64,000 bases of DNA from NCBI GenBank assembly GCA_020073525.1, contig JAIQFA010000018.1, positions 1 through 64,000 of the forward strand. Direction: 5' to 3'. The translations under genes and the position numbers were made by a program. Shown piece by piece: positions 53,601 to 60,088 of this stretch. Within the stretch, counting starts at the first letter, position 1. Each line of letters starts with the position of its first letter. Origin of the DNA: Terriglobia bacterium (GTDB lineage: Bacteria > Acidobacteriota > Terriglobia > Terriglobales > Acidobacteriaceae). A model generated the notes under the pieces. The model did not search any database. It worked only from the letters and a program-made list of their open reading frames with translations, and was not told the DNA's origin.

Positions 53601-56507
53601 AAATCCATCGAAATCAAGTGCCCCTTTAGGGGCTGAGGTCTCGACCTTTTCAGCAATCCGTTCAGCGTCCGCGATCCCGTTCCCCAGCCCCGCCGCATAC
53701 AGCCCGCACAGCGCCTGGTTGAACGCGACGATATCGCCAACCTTCGGATGATTGGTAAATAACGAAACCACATCGTTGTGGCCGCCGAGCACATCTTCGG
53801 CAAATCCCTGCAAGGCCTTCTTCGGTCCCACTTCGACAAACATGCGAGCGCCAGCATCGTACAGAGTGTGCAAGCCCTTGACGAACTGCACAGGAGCAGC
53901 AACCTGCTGCGTGAGAATGTCGAGCATCTTGGGCACTACATCGGGTCCCATCGGATAAAACTCTCCGTTGGTGTTGGCGACGATCGGCAAACGCGGCGAT
54001 TCGAGATGCAAACGCTCCAGAACTTGCCGCAGCGGCTTGCTGGCTCCCGCCACAATCGATGTGTGGAAGGCGTGGCTGACAACAAGCGAGGACACGTCAT
54101 AGCCAGCCTTCAGGAAGGCTTCCATGGCTTGCTCGACTGCTTTGCTCCCGCCGCCGATTACCGCCTGATGGTTGCTGTTAACGTTCGCGATTACAACGTT
54201 GCCGTTGATCGCCTTCAGGATGCGTTCGATTTCTTCCAGCGGAGCAAACACAGCGGCCATGCGGCCGTTGTCTTCCATTGCCACCTGGGTCATGCCGCGC
54301 CCGCGAGCGCTGACGGCTTCGAGAGAATCAGTAAAGGGCAGGCCACCGGCTGCGACCAGGGCTCCGTATTCGCCCAAGCTGTGTCCCATCGTGAAGTCGG
54401 GTTTGACACCGTAGGCCGCAAGCAGTCGAGTCATCGCGAGGTCAGTTGCCAGCACGGCTGGTTGAGTAATCGCGGTTTGTCGCAGATCGTCTTCGGCCTT
54501 CGCGACGGCGTTGGCATCGGTTTGGTCGACGAAGATGAACTTGCTGAGCGGCTTGCCGAGCAAGGGCGTCATCACGCGATCGGCTTCGGCAAAAGTTTCG
54601 GCCACAATCGGCTCCGTCGCTCGGAGCAGTTCGAGCATGTTCACGTACTGCGAGCCTTGACCGGTATACAGGAATGCCACCTTGGGAGCCGGACCGTGCC
54701 CGCGGAAGATGCCTTGTGCGCGCAGCGCCTTCCACAACGCCGGCTGATTGGCCGCCAGCGCTTTGATTGCGTTGCCGGTTTTGTCCGCCAGTTCGCTCGC
54801 GTTGGCATAGTCGATGGCCACGCGCTCGGGTGCGCGCAGGTCGGATTCAGCCGGGGCAGTTGGCGCCGGGGCTTGGCCCGCTTTGGCGGATTTCTCCACC
54901 GCGCGCAAACGCTCGACGAGCGTAGCGACGGAAGCGGCGCCAATGACCAGCGCACCGCGTAACGGAGCTTTGCATTGAGAAAAGGTAGAAGCGCGGGAGA
55001 CATCTTTCGCATTCATAATCGGCTCTTTCGCTTGCGGAGGTATCTCACTGACCGCAATAAACCGTTTGCCGTTTCCGTTTAGCCTGCCGGGAATGTATTC
55101 CTCAAGCACGGCGTGGAAGTTTGTGCCGCCAAAACCAAAAGCACTCAAACCGGCGCGCCGCACGCCATTCGGAGGCATCGTCCAAGGTTTCAGTTCGGTA
55201 TTGACGTAGAGGGGAGAGTGAGCAAAATCGATGTTCGGATTGAGGTGCTCGCAATGCACGCTTGGCGGAAGCACTTTATCCCGAAGCGCCAGCGCGGCTT
55301 TCAGCAGTCCGGCAGCGCCGGCCGCTCCTTTGAGGTGTCCGAAGTTCGATTTAACCGAGCCGAGCGCCACAGAGTGCGAGGGGAGATGAGAATTGCTGAG
55401 CACGTCGATCATGCTCTGTACTTCCACCACGTCGCCCACGGCGGTCGAGGTGCCATGGCCCTCGATCAACGTTGCGGTCGCCGGCGATAGTCCGGCATTC
55501 TCCCAGGCACGTTCGACAGCGAGTTTTTGGCCGGCCGGGTTAGGCGCGGTGATGCCCTTTCCCTTGCCGTCGCTCGCTCCGGCCATGCCGCGCAGCACGG
55601 CATAGATTTTGTCCCCATCCCGCTCGGCATCAGCCAGACGCTTGAGCAGGAAGATTGCGGTGCCTTCGCCCATGACAAAGCCATCAGCCCCTTCGGCGTA
55701 AGGACGAGTGCCGGTCGCCGACAGCGCTCCGATCTTGCAGAACTTGACGAAGGTCGAGGCGCCCATGTTGCGGTCAATGCCGCCGGTGACAGCTACATCG
55801 AAATCGTGTGCAACCAAGCCTTCTGCCGCGGAACTGATCGCCGCCATCGCCGAAGCGCAAGCGGCGTCACAAACGTAGTTGGGACCGTGGAAGTTGAAAA
55901 TGTTGGCAATGCGGCCGGCGATGCAGTTCGCCAATTCGCCGGGCATGCTGTCTTCCGTAATTTCAGGAAGCCGCTTTCCCATCCGGTCGTGTAATTCACG
56001 CGTCATCTCGCGGCGCACCGCTTCTGGCAACGCGGCAAAACTCGCGGTCTCGGCCAGTTCGTGCGCGTATTCCGGAAAGAGCACGCGCAACACGGTGAAA
56101 TAATGTCTTTCTCCACCCATAGCGTTGCCCAGAATTACCGCGGTACGATCCGTGTTGAGCGGTCGCTTGGGATAGCCGTAGTCTTCCAAGGCCGCGCGAG
56201 TGCAAGAGATGCCCCATTTTTGCGAACCGTCCATCGCGTCGGCGACGCGCGGCGGGATCGGCAAGCGCCATGACATGGGATCCCACACGTGTTCACGCAC
56301 CCAGCCGCCGATCTTTGAGTAGGTCTTATCCGGAGCGCTGTGATCGGGATCGTAATAAGAGGCCGGGTCCCAACGGTCCGGCGAAACCTCACTGACGCTG
56401 TAACGGCTGTTCTTCACGTTTTGCCAGAAAGCGGCGACGTTCGGGGCATCGGGCAGAACAGCTCCCGCACCCACGATCGCAATAGCTCGATGCGCGGTGT
56501 TTTCCAT
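47613..56507 (-). CDS. Iterative type I fatty-acid/polyketide megasynthase, KS-AT-KS-ACP4-KR-DH
   Basis: 2964 residues from ATG at 56507 (AGGAG seven bases upstream; the 63-base longer frame lacks a ribosome site). Order: KS1, Cys in DAACASAMAA at about 216, His in IEGHGTSTA and SNFGHLKG; AT, Ser in GHSLGEYG at about 707 with HAFH (malonyl type); KS2, Cys in NSACASTTQA at about 1287, His in VSHETYTPARGG and KGFTGHAMG; four ACPs at about 1665-2090; KR (VTGAAGS at about 2361, SSIAGRFGNAGQTDYSAAN with catalytic Ser/Tyr); DH hotdog (FLHDHQIDGTPVLPG, His at about 2692; YFHGPAYQ). No enoyl reductase or thioesterase. The tandem ACPs recall PUFA synthases, but KS1-AT, KS2, ACPs, KR and DH on one chain is unusual. 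All four ACPs read LGVDTVKQAE, Thr in place of Ser. Confidence 0.9.
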   Translation of the reverse strand: MENTAHRAIAIVGAGAVLPDAPNVAAFWQNVKNSRYSVSEVSPDRWDPASYYDPDHSAPDKTYSKIGGWVREHVWDPMSWRLPIPPRVADAMDGSQKWGISCTRAALEDYGYPKRPLNTDRTAVILGNAMGGERHYFTVLRVLFPEYAHELAETASFAALPEAVRREMTRELHDRMGKRLPEITEDSMPGELANCIAGRIANIFNFHGPNYVCDAACASAMAAISSAAEGLVAHDFDVAVTGGIDRNMGASTFVKFCKIGALSATGTRPYAEGADGFVMGEGTAIFLLKRLADAERDGDKIYAVLRGMAGASDGKGKGITAPNPAGQKLAVERAWENAGLSPATATLIEGHGTSTAVGDVVEVQSMIDVLSNSHLPSHSVALGSVKSNFGHLKGAAGAAGLLKAALALRDKVLPPSVHCEHLNPNIDFAHSPLYVNTELKPWTMPPNGVRRAGLSAFGFGGTNFHAVLEEYIPGRLNGNGKRFIAVSEIPPQAKEPIMNAKDVSRASTFSQCKAPLRGALVIGAASVATLVERLRAVEKSAKAGQAPAPTAPAESDLRAPERVAIDYANASELADKTGNAIKALAANQPALWKALRAQGIFRGHGPAPKVAFLYTGQGSQYVNMLELLRATEPIVAETFAEADRVMTPLLGKPLSKFIFVDQTDANAVAKAEDDLRQTAITQPAVLATDLAMTRLLAAYGVKPDFTMGHSLGEYGALVAAGGLPFTDSLEAVSARGRGMTQVAMEDNGRMAAVFAPLEEIERILKAINGNVVIANVNSNHQAVIGGGSKAVEQAMEAFLKAGYDVSSLVVSHAFHTSIVAGASKPLRQVLERLHLESPRLPIVANTNGEFYPMGPDVVPKMLDILTQQVAAPVQFVKGLHTLYDAGARMFVEVGPKKALQGFAEDVLGGHNDVVSLFTNHPKVGDIVAFNQALCGLYAAGLGNGIADAERIAEKVETSAPKGALDFDGFAVSLKRYPDTKPLYPDTKPIAVAASQTNNSNTQAAPSNGARYNELGRLFADVLDRGYEIYHGQNGRSTSAPVVITGAALGLPGTERIFDDGNIGRILRGDQFIDSIPTRFRRAMLDKHITRLVKSENGEPTFETITDVADVIKLAGRGGAFDLENEFGISSDRVGALDRVTQLAIAAGLDALRDAGIPLVMRYKTTTKGTQLPERWGLPESLRDDTGVIMASAFPGLDSLADEMSRYYADHERREQLTALESLLGRAVEGNGHSNLVQEIGRRIEELRAAIDKEPYVFNRRFLLRVLSMGHSQFAEFIGARGPNTQINSACASTTQAVSLAEDWIHAGRCSRVIVVSADDVTSDHLIDWMGAGFLASGAAATDEAVADAAIPFDRRRHGLIVGMGAAALVVESTDATRERGIQPICEVLSSVTANSAFHGTRLDVQHIGQVMEALIAKAEARGISRREIAPQTVFVSHETYTPARGGSASAEIYALRRVFGEAADRIVIANTKGFTGHAMGTGIEDVVAVKALETGCVPPVANFKEVDPELGQLNLSKGGAYPVEYAIHLGAGFGSQISMTLLHWIKPKSGVRPSANALGYAYRITDDTAWSAWLTSIAGHPASDLEVVHRTLRVRDQAATARAFETARESRAATTATTAPPRAAQAPPAKPVIDTRPTSPPPPPVAVAEPLKVQVAVPASTAPPKPAAADDPVKEKVLGLVAEKTGYPVDMLDLDLDLEADLGVDTVKQAEVFAAIRESYNIARDENRKLRDYPTLSHVIRFVYEKRPDLAATPAVAKEEVKLATPKLAVVTDKPAPATTSAQVVAGDAVKERILALVVEKTGYPKDMLDLDLDLEADLGVDTVKQAEMFAVIREIYNIPRDENRKLRDYPTLSHVIRFVYEKRPDLAATPAAAREEVKLAAPITAAVAEKPASVVTSSPRGTGELVKERILALVVEKTGYPKDMLDLDLDLEADLGVDTVKQAEMFAAIREIYSIPRDENRKLRDYPTLAHVIRFVYEKRPDLVGVAAAPSSPTSNEPIPTAPPPPTPPLATQAATDDAIKEKVLEIVAEKTGYPKDMLDLDLDLEADLGVDTVKQAEMFAAIRAAYHIPRDENLKLRDFPTLAHVIKFAHDRQPVSTQEPAPAPSPQQIPAARPIPASFEAANRIPRRVPVPNLRPPLALCKPTGVTLASGRRVVLMSDSSGVADVFEQRLQTMGVAVLRIENAPETDALVNRLKSWLGAGPVHGVYWLPALDNEGDLRDLDLTRWHEALRVRVKSLYATMRILYEQVATPGTFLVSATRLGGQHGYDDIGATAPLGGAVAGFTKTYKRERMDALVKVIDFETERKPSEVADILIEETLRDPGAVEIGYKEGLRWTVGLQEQLATAGKPSLRLDHSTVFLVTGAAGSIVSAITADLATASGGTFYLLDLVPEPDPANPDLKRFVTDKDGLKRELFARIQARGERATPALVEKELAALERAQAACSAIDAVRGAGGTAHYFSVNLTDANAVTKIIQQVRERSGRIDVLLHAAGTERSHFLPDKDEREFDLVFDVKSDGWFNLLRAIGGMPLGVTVAFSSIAGRFGNAGQTDYSAANDLLCKITSSFRTTRPATRGIVIDWTAWGGIGMATRGSIPKMMELARIDMLPPEAGIPLIRRELTSAGVGEIVIGQRLGVLLNEWDATGGLDTSIAQTPTLPAKQGPMIGKIASVSVQNGFTIETTLDPATQPFLHDHQIDGTPVLPGVMGIEAFAEAVLCLLPGWHVASIEDVNFLAPFKFYRNEPRAVAVEATIHPQGDALVAHCRLTGRRNLPNQAEPQVTTHFTARVRLTKQMLLAKIGPALGSLNGHIIEAADIYHLYFHGPAYQVVERAWWDGIRMIGLMTKGLPANHLPSELPTLMEPRLIELCFQTAGLWEMGAQGRVGLPQHIDCVSSLLRTPESVDTRLYAVITPNHVSDKFDAEVVDTEGNRYLHLSGYRTVAVAGVVDAERLKALQAAMLLEAVAA
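53546..53637. repeat. Palindromic and direct repeats inside the megasynthase AT-KS2 linker
   Basis: Two GT(T)T-GTATCAGGG words at 53546-53559 and 53567-53580, a 20-base perfect palindrome GGTATCGCTTTAGCGATACC at 53579-53598, and GCCCCTTTAGGGGC at 53620-53633 followed by TGAGG. On the coding strand they give KRYPDTKPLYPDTKPI. The same CTTTAG palindromes occur between genes. Confidence 0.75.
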
Positions 56508-56587
56508 GATGACGCTCCTGCTGAAATGAAGAGAGGGTATTCGGCCCCTGGGAGAGCCGGATGCCTGCACAACTTTTAATGAAACGA

Positions 56588-58267
56588 CTAGGCGGCTAGT
56601 TCTGTGCGCTTGGCCGCGCGGCCGTACAGTACATCTGCTACGTAATCCAAATCTGAAATCAGGCCCGACTGTGCGCGGTGAATTGCGGGCAGTCCCAAAC
56701 TTGTTTCAAACGTCGCGACCTCTGAATCGCTGATGCCCCCGGCTCCGACCACCCAGCGCAAACCTTCTTCCGCCACCTTAAGCGCAGCATCGCGAGCAAA
56801 GATTCGGCTGATCGCGGCTAAAGCCGTCGCGTCGAAGCGCCGGTTCGCTTTTTCGTGGAGCTTGCCTTCCGACATAAGCGCGGCGCGGCGGGACAAACTA
56901 CCCGCGCACTCGGCATAAGCGATCAGCTCACCGAGCCGCAGGAGAATGTGCTGATAGCGGGTGAGGCGCGCCACTCGCGCCTTTTCCATCACCTCGGCCA
57001 ATGCGTGGAACGCCAGTGCCGCAATGTCCGCGCCCACGTCCGGATGCCGAGCGTGCAGCGCTTCAAACGTCCGCGCCTGCTCGTGATAGTGCTGCCCGCG
57101 CGTCTTGAGATGAGACTGCCAGCGGTCGCGGCTGATCGTCATCTCCATGATCTCGGACGTGCCTTCGTAGATCGTGGTGATGCGAACGTCGCGGCTGATT
57201 TTCTCCACCATGTATTCGTGCGTGTATCCGTAGCCACCCAGCGCCTGGATACTGGCCTCGGCCGCCGCATTCCCGGCTTCCGTCGCCATGTACTTTGCGA
57301 TAGCGCCCTCGGTGTTCAAGCTGCCTTCAGCCCCGGCGTCGATGCGTTCCGCGGTTTCCTCGATGTACGCGCGAGCAGCCTCAAGACGCACCACGTGCGG
57401 CACGATCAACTTGTGCGTGTATCCCTGCTTTTGCGAGAGCGGCGCCCCGGCCTGGATACGTTTGGTGGAATAGGGAATTGCCCTGTCGAGCGCGGACCAT
57501 CCCGCCCCGAGGCCGAACGCCGCTACCATCAGCCGCGTGTAGCCAAACACGGCCTGCGCCTGATTCAACCCCTGGCCTTCGACGCCACCGACAAGCCGGT
57601 CAGCATCGACATAGACATCGTTGAACGCGAGAGCCGCCGTGTTGCTGAGGCGAATGCCGTGCTTGTCTTCCGGGTCGTCGTGCGTGAAACCCTTGGCATC
57701 TTTCTCGACGATGAACCAGCTCGGCCCGCTGGGTGTATTGGCCAAAACCGAGTAGGCGCCGGCGATTCCGCCGTTGCTAATCCACTGTTTGTTGCCGTTG
57801 ATCTTGTAGCCAACAACGCGCCCGTCCTTGGTGACTGGGTCCGCCGTGGTTTTAAGCGCTCCCAGATCGCTGCCGGCTTCCGGCTCAGTGGCGCCGTAGG
57901 CGAACAGCAATCCCTCTTCCGCGATGCGCGTCAGCCACAATTTCTTTTGCTCGGGAGTGGCGCCGACCGTGATCGGGTCGCTGCCTAAAAACGTTGCCAG
58001 CACAGCCGTGGCCACGCCCAGATCGATGCGTGCCATCTCTTCGCAGACGCAATACACATCGAAAGTATTGCCGCCCATGCCCCCAAATTCTTCGGGGATG
58101 AACAAGAGCTGAATGCCCAGCTGGTCGGGACTGCACATGTGGTGGACAATCTCGAGCGGACATTCATCCCGTTCATCCAACTCTCGAAGTACTTCGTCCG
58201 GCAAACGTTTCTTGGCGAAGTCCTTGAGCGACTTCAAACTTAACTTCAGGGTCTTATTTGTAATCAT
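56588..58267 (-). CDS. Acyl-CoA dehydrogenase family flavoprotein
   Basis: 559 residues. Standard ACAD order: N-terminal helical domain ([31 protein letters not shown]), beta domain with [16 protein letters not shown] (flavin contact), [11 protein letters not shown], and C-terminal helical domain with [32 protein letters not shown]. The catalytic Glu is at about 365 in YEGTSEI, the short-/medium-chain position. The C-terminal extension from about 390 to 559 is longer than in MCAD and resembles the very-long-chain or ACAD10/11 group. It normally forms an alpha,beta double bond and passes electrons to ETF, encoded just upstream. In this operon it might instead modify or reduce the megasynthase product. 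Ribosome site GAGG eight bases before ATG. Confidence 0.9.
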   Translation of the reverse strand: MITNKTLKLSLKSLKDFAKKRLPDEVLRELDERDECPLEIVHHMCSPDQLGIQLLFIPEEFGGMGGNTFDVYCVCEEMARIDLGVATAVLATFLGSDPITVGATPEQKKLWLTRIAEEGLLFAYGATEPEAGSDLGALKTTADPVTKDGRVVGYKINGNKQWISNGGIAGAYSVLANTPSGPSWFIVEKDAKGFTHDDPEDKHGIRLSNTAALAFNDVYVDADRLVGGVEGQGLNQAQAVFGYTRLMVAAFGLGAGWSALDRAIPYSTKRIQAGAPLSQKQGYTHKLIVPHVVRLEAARAYIEETAERIDAGAEGSLNTEGAIAKYMATEAGNAAAEASIQALGGYGYTHEYMVEKISRDVRITTIYEGTSEIMEMTISRDRWQSHLKTRGQHYHEQARTFEALHARHPDVGADIAALAFHALAEVMEKARVARLTRYQHILLRLGELIAYAECAGSLSRRAALMSEGKLHEKANRRFDATALAAISRIFARDAALKVAEEGLRWVVGAGGISDSEVATFETSLGLPAIHRAQSGLISDLDYVADVLYGRAAKRTELAA

Positions 58268-58285
58268 GGGCGGTGCCTCACTTTG

Positions 58286-59266
58286 CTATGCGACGTGTCG
58301 CAATTCCCGAACTTTGTTGGTCATTTCCGGCAGGAATTCCAGGAGGTCGTCGACAATCCCGACGTCTGCCACCTGAAAGATCGGAGCCTTCGGATTCTTG
58401 TTGATGGCGATCAGGAACGGACTGCCTTTAATGCCAGCCAGATGCTGGAAGGCGCCACTGATGCCGCATGCCAGATAGACTTTGGGTTTCACGGTCTTTC
58501 CGGAGGACCCCACCTGGCGGGATTTCTCCATCCACTTGGCATCGACCACGGGCCGGGAGCAACTCACAGCCGCGCCCAACGCATCGGCCAGTTCCTGCGC
58601 AATAGCCACGTTGTCTTTTTCCTGGATGCCACGGCCGACGGAGACCAGCACGTTGTACTTGGTGATATCTACATCACCTGCCTCAGGCACGACCGTCTCC
58701 AGATAGCGGCGGCCTGCTGCCAGAACGCCAACGTCAGAGGATTTATCGACGATCACGCCACTGTCAGCAGAGCCGTCCAGCCCCTTGAACGCGCCCGGAC
58801 GTATCGTGACCACTGCACCCGCCGAAAGGTCACAGCGAACGTGAGCGCTCACCTGTCCGCCAAATTCCTGGCGGACGATTTTGAGGTCGGGGCCTTCAAC
58901 GCCTGCGATTTCCACTACGTCGGAGACAAATGCTGCATTCAACTTGATGGACAGACCCGGCGCCAGATCAATTCCGAAATGCTCGTGAGCAACCAGCACG
59001 ATGCTGTCGCTCGGCAATACCTTTACAAGCGCTTTGCGGATTAATTCAGCATTGGGGTAGGCAAGAGCTTCATTGGCGATCTTCCAAGTTTCAGCGAAAG
59101 AAGTATCGACTGCCTTGCACGCCGCATCAAGGTCCGCGCCCCAACCGGCGAGAATGGCCGTCGGCGAAGCGGCGGGGTCGATCTTGCGTGCGGCGGCCGC
59201 CAACTCGAACGCGGTGTCGTCAGTCGCGCCGGCTTTATGCGCGATGTAACAGAAGATGCGAGCCAT
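58286..59266 (-). CDS. etfA: Electron transfer flavoprotein, alpha subunit
   Basis: 326 residues. N-terminal ETF domain, then the C-terminal FAD-binding domain with VSVGRGIQEKDNVAIAQELADALGAAVSCSRPVVD, QVGSSGKTVKPKVYLACGISGAFQHLAGI and INKNPKAPIFQVADVGIV, all diagnostic for EtfA. It carries FAD and relays electrons from the acyl-CoA dehydrogenase to the membrane oxidoreductase. Its ATG overlaps the stop of etfB (TAATG) and GGAGG sits eight bases upstream, inside etfB. No sign of the extra AMP/FAD features of bifurcating EtfAB-Bcd systems that I can pick out by eye. Confidence 0.95.
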   Translation of the reverse strand: MARIFCYIAHKAGATDDTAFELAAAARKIDPAASPTAILAGWGADLDAACKAVDTSFAETWKIANEALAYPNAELIRKALVKVLPSDSIVLVAHEHFGIDLAPGLSIKLNAAFVSDVVEIAGVEGPDLKIVRQEFGGQVSAHVRCDLSAGAVVTIRPGAFKGLDGSADSGVIVDKSSDVGVLAAGRRYLETVVPEAGDVDITKYNVLVSVGRGIQEKDNVAIAQELADALGAAVSCSRPVVDAKWMEKSRQVGSSGKTVKPKVYLACGISGAFQHLAGIKGSPFLIAINKNPKAPIFQVADVGIVDDLLEFLPEMTNKVRELRHVA

Positions 59267-60054
59267 TATTTCAACCCTCCTTTGGCTGCCACTAACTCCA
59301 GAATCTTGTCGATGTTCTCTTCCCGCGTGCCGTGCAGAATTTCCGCGCCCTTGCCCAGCGTGGGAACGAAGTGGTCCACGCGTTTCACTTTCGCGCTAGC
59401 CTCCCCTACAGCGGCGGCGCCAAGTCCCAGTTCCGATGCGCCGAGAGTTGGAATAGGAATAGAGGCCACTTGCCGGATGCCTCGCATGCCGACATAACGG
59501 GGTTCGTTGATGCCCGTCTGGATCGAGAGCACACAGGGCAGATCAATCTCACTCATTTCTTTGTTGCCGCCCTCGATCTCGCGACTGATTTTCAGCTTTT
59601 TGTCGAGCACCTCAATGGAGTTAACCAGCGAAGCGAATGGGTAGTCGAGCAACGCCGCCAGCATCCCGCCGACCTGGGCGCCACCGTCCTCGGCCTGAAC
59701 CCCGGTCAAAATCAAGTCGTAGCTATCCTTCTGGATGAAGGCTTTGAGGATGGTCGCGATGCCCCTGCCGTCCGACCCGCTGAACGCATCGTCCGTGATC
59801 AACACTCCATGATTCGCACCCATGGCCATTTCGCGGCGCAGGATCTCTTCGTCGTCTTCGCCGCCAACCGTGGCGACGGTGACGTGGCCACCGACTCTGG
59901 CGACAATCTGCAGCGCCTCTTCGACCGCATAGTTGTCAGGCTCGTTGATCGAATAGACCAACTCATCGCGCTCGATGTCATTTCCCGCGCTGTTGAGTTC
60001 GATCTCGTTTTCCGAAGTGTCGGGCACCCTTCGCACGCAAACCAGAATTTCCAC
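59266..60054 (-). CDS. etfB: Electron transfer flavoprotein, beta subunit
   Basis: 262 residues beginning MEILVCVRRVPDTSENEIELN. I place the start at GTG 60054, because the GGAGG ribosome site lies about five bases before it and inside the longer frame that starts at 60066. Signature ETF-beta blocks: NEPDNYAVEEALQI, VATVGGEDDEEILRREMAMGANHGVLITDD, DLILTGVQAEDGGAQVGGMLAALLDYPFASLV, then IEGGNKEMSEIDLPCVLSIQTGINEPRYV. Binds the structural AMP and forms the heterodimer with EtfA. Overlaps etfA by one base and follows the membrane oxidoreductase by 34 bases. Confidence 0.95.
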   Translation of the reverse strand: MEILVCVRRVPDTSENEIELNSAGNDIERDELVYSINEPDNYAVEEALQIVARVGGHVTVATVGGEDDEEILRREMAMGANHGVLITDDAFSGSDGRGIATILKAFIQKDSYDLILTGVQAEDGGAQVGGMLAALLDYPFASLVNSIEVLDKKLKISREIEGGNKEMSEIDLPCVLSIQTGINEPRYVGMRGIRQVASIPIPTLGASELGLGAAAVGEASAKVKRVDHFVPTLGKGAEILHGTREENIDKILELVAAKGGLK

Positions 60055-60088
60055 GTTCACCTCCACAGAATTTCGCTTACTTCCAATC

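Noticed and set aside
53778..54962. 394-residue plus-strand open frame opposite the megasynthase AT domain
   Set aside because: Antisense shadow of strongly biased codons; the minus strand encodes an intact AT with all motifs. Similar plus-strand shadows occur at 39536-40726, 46158-47135 and 56855-57988.
47613..56507. Calling the megasynthase a PfaA PUFA synthase
   Set aside because: It has tandem ACPs, but also KS2, KR and DH on one chain, no PfaB/C/D partners in the window, and Thr in the ACP motif. The product cannot be assumed to be EPA or DHA.
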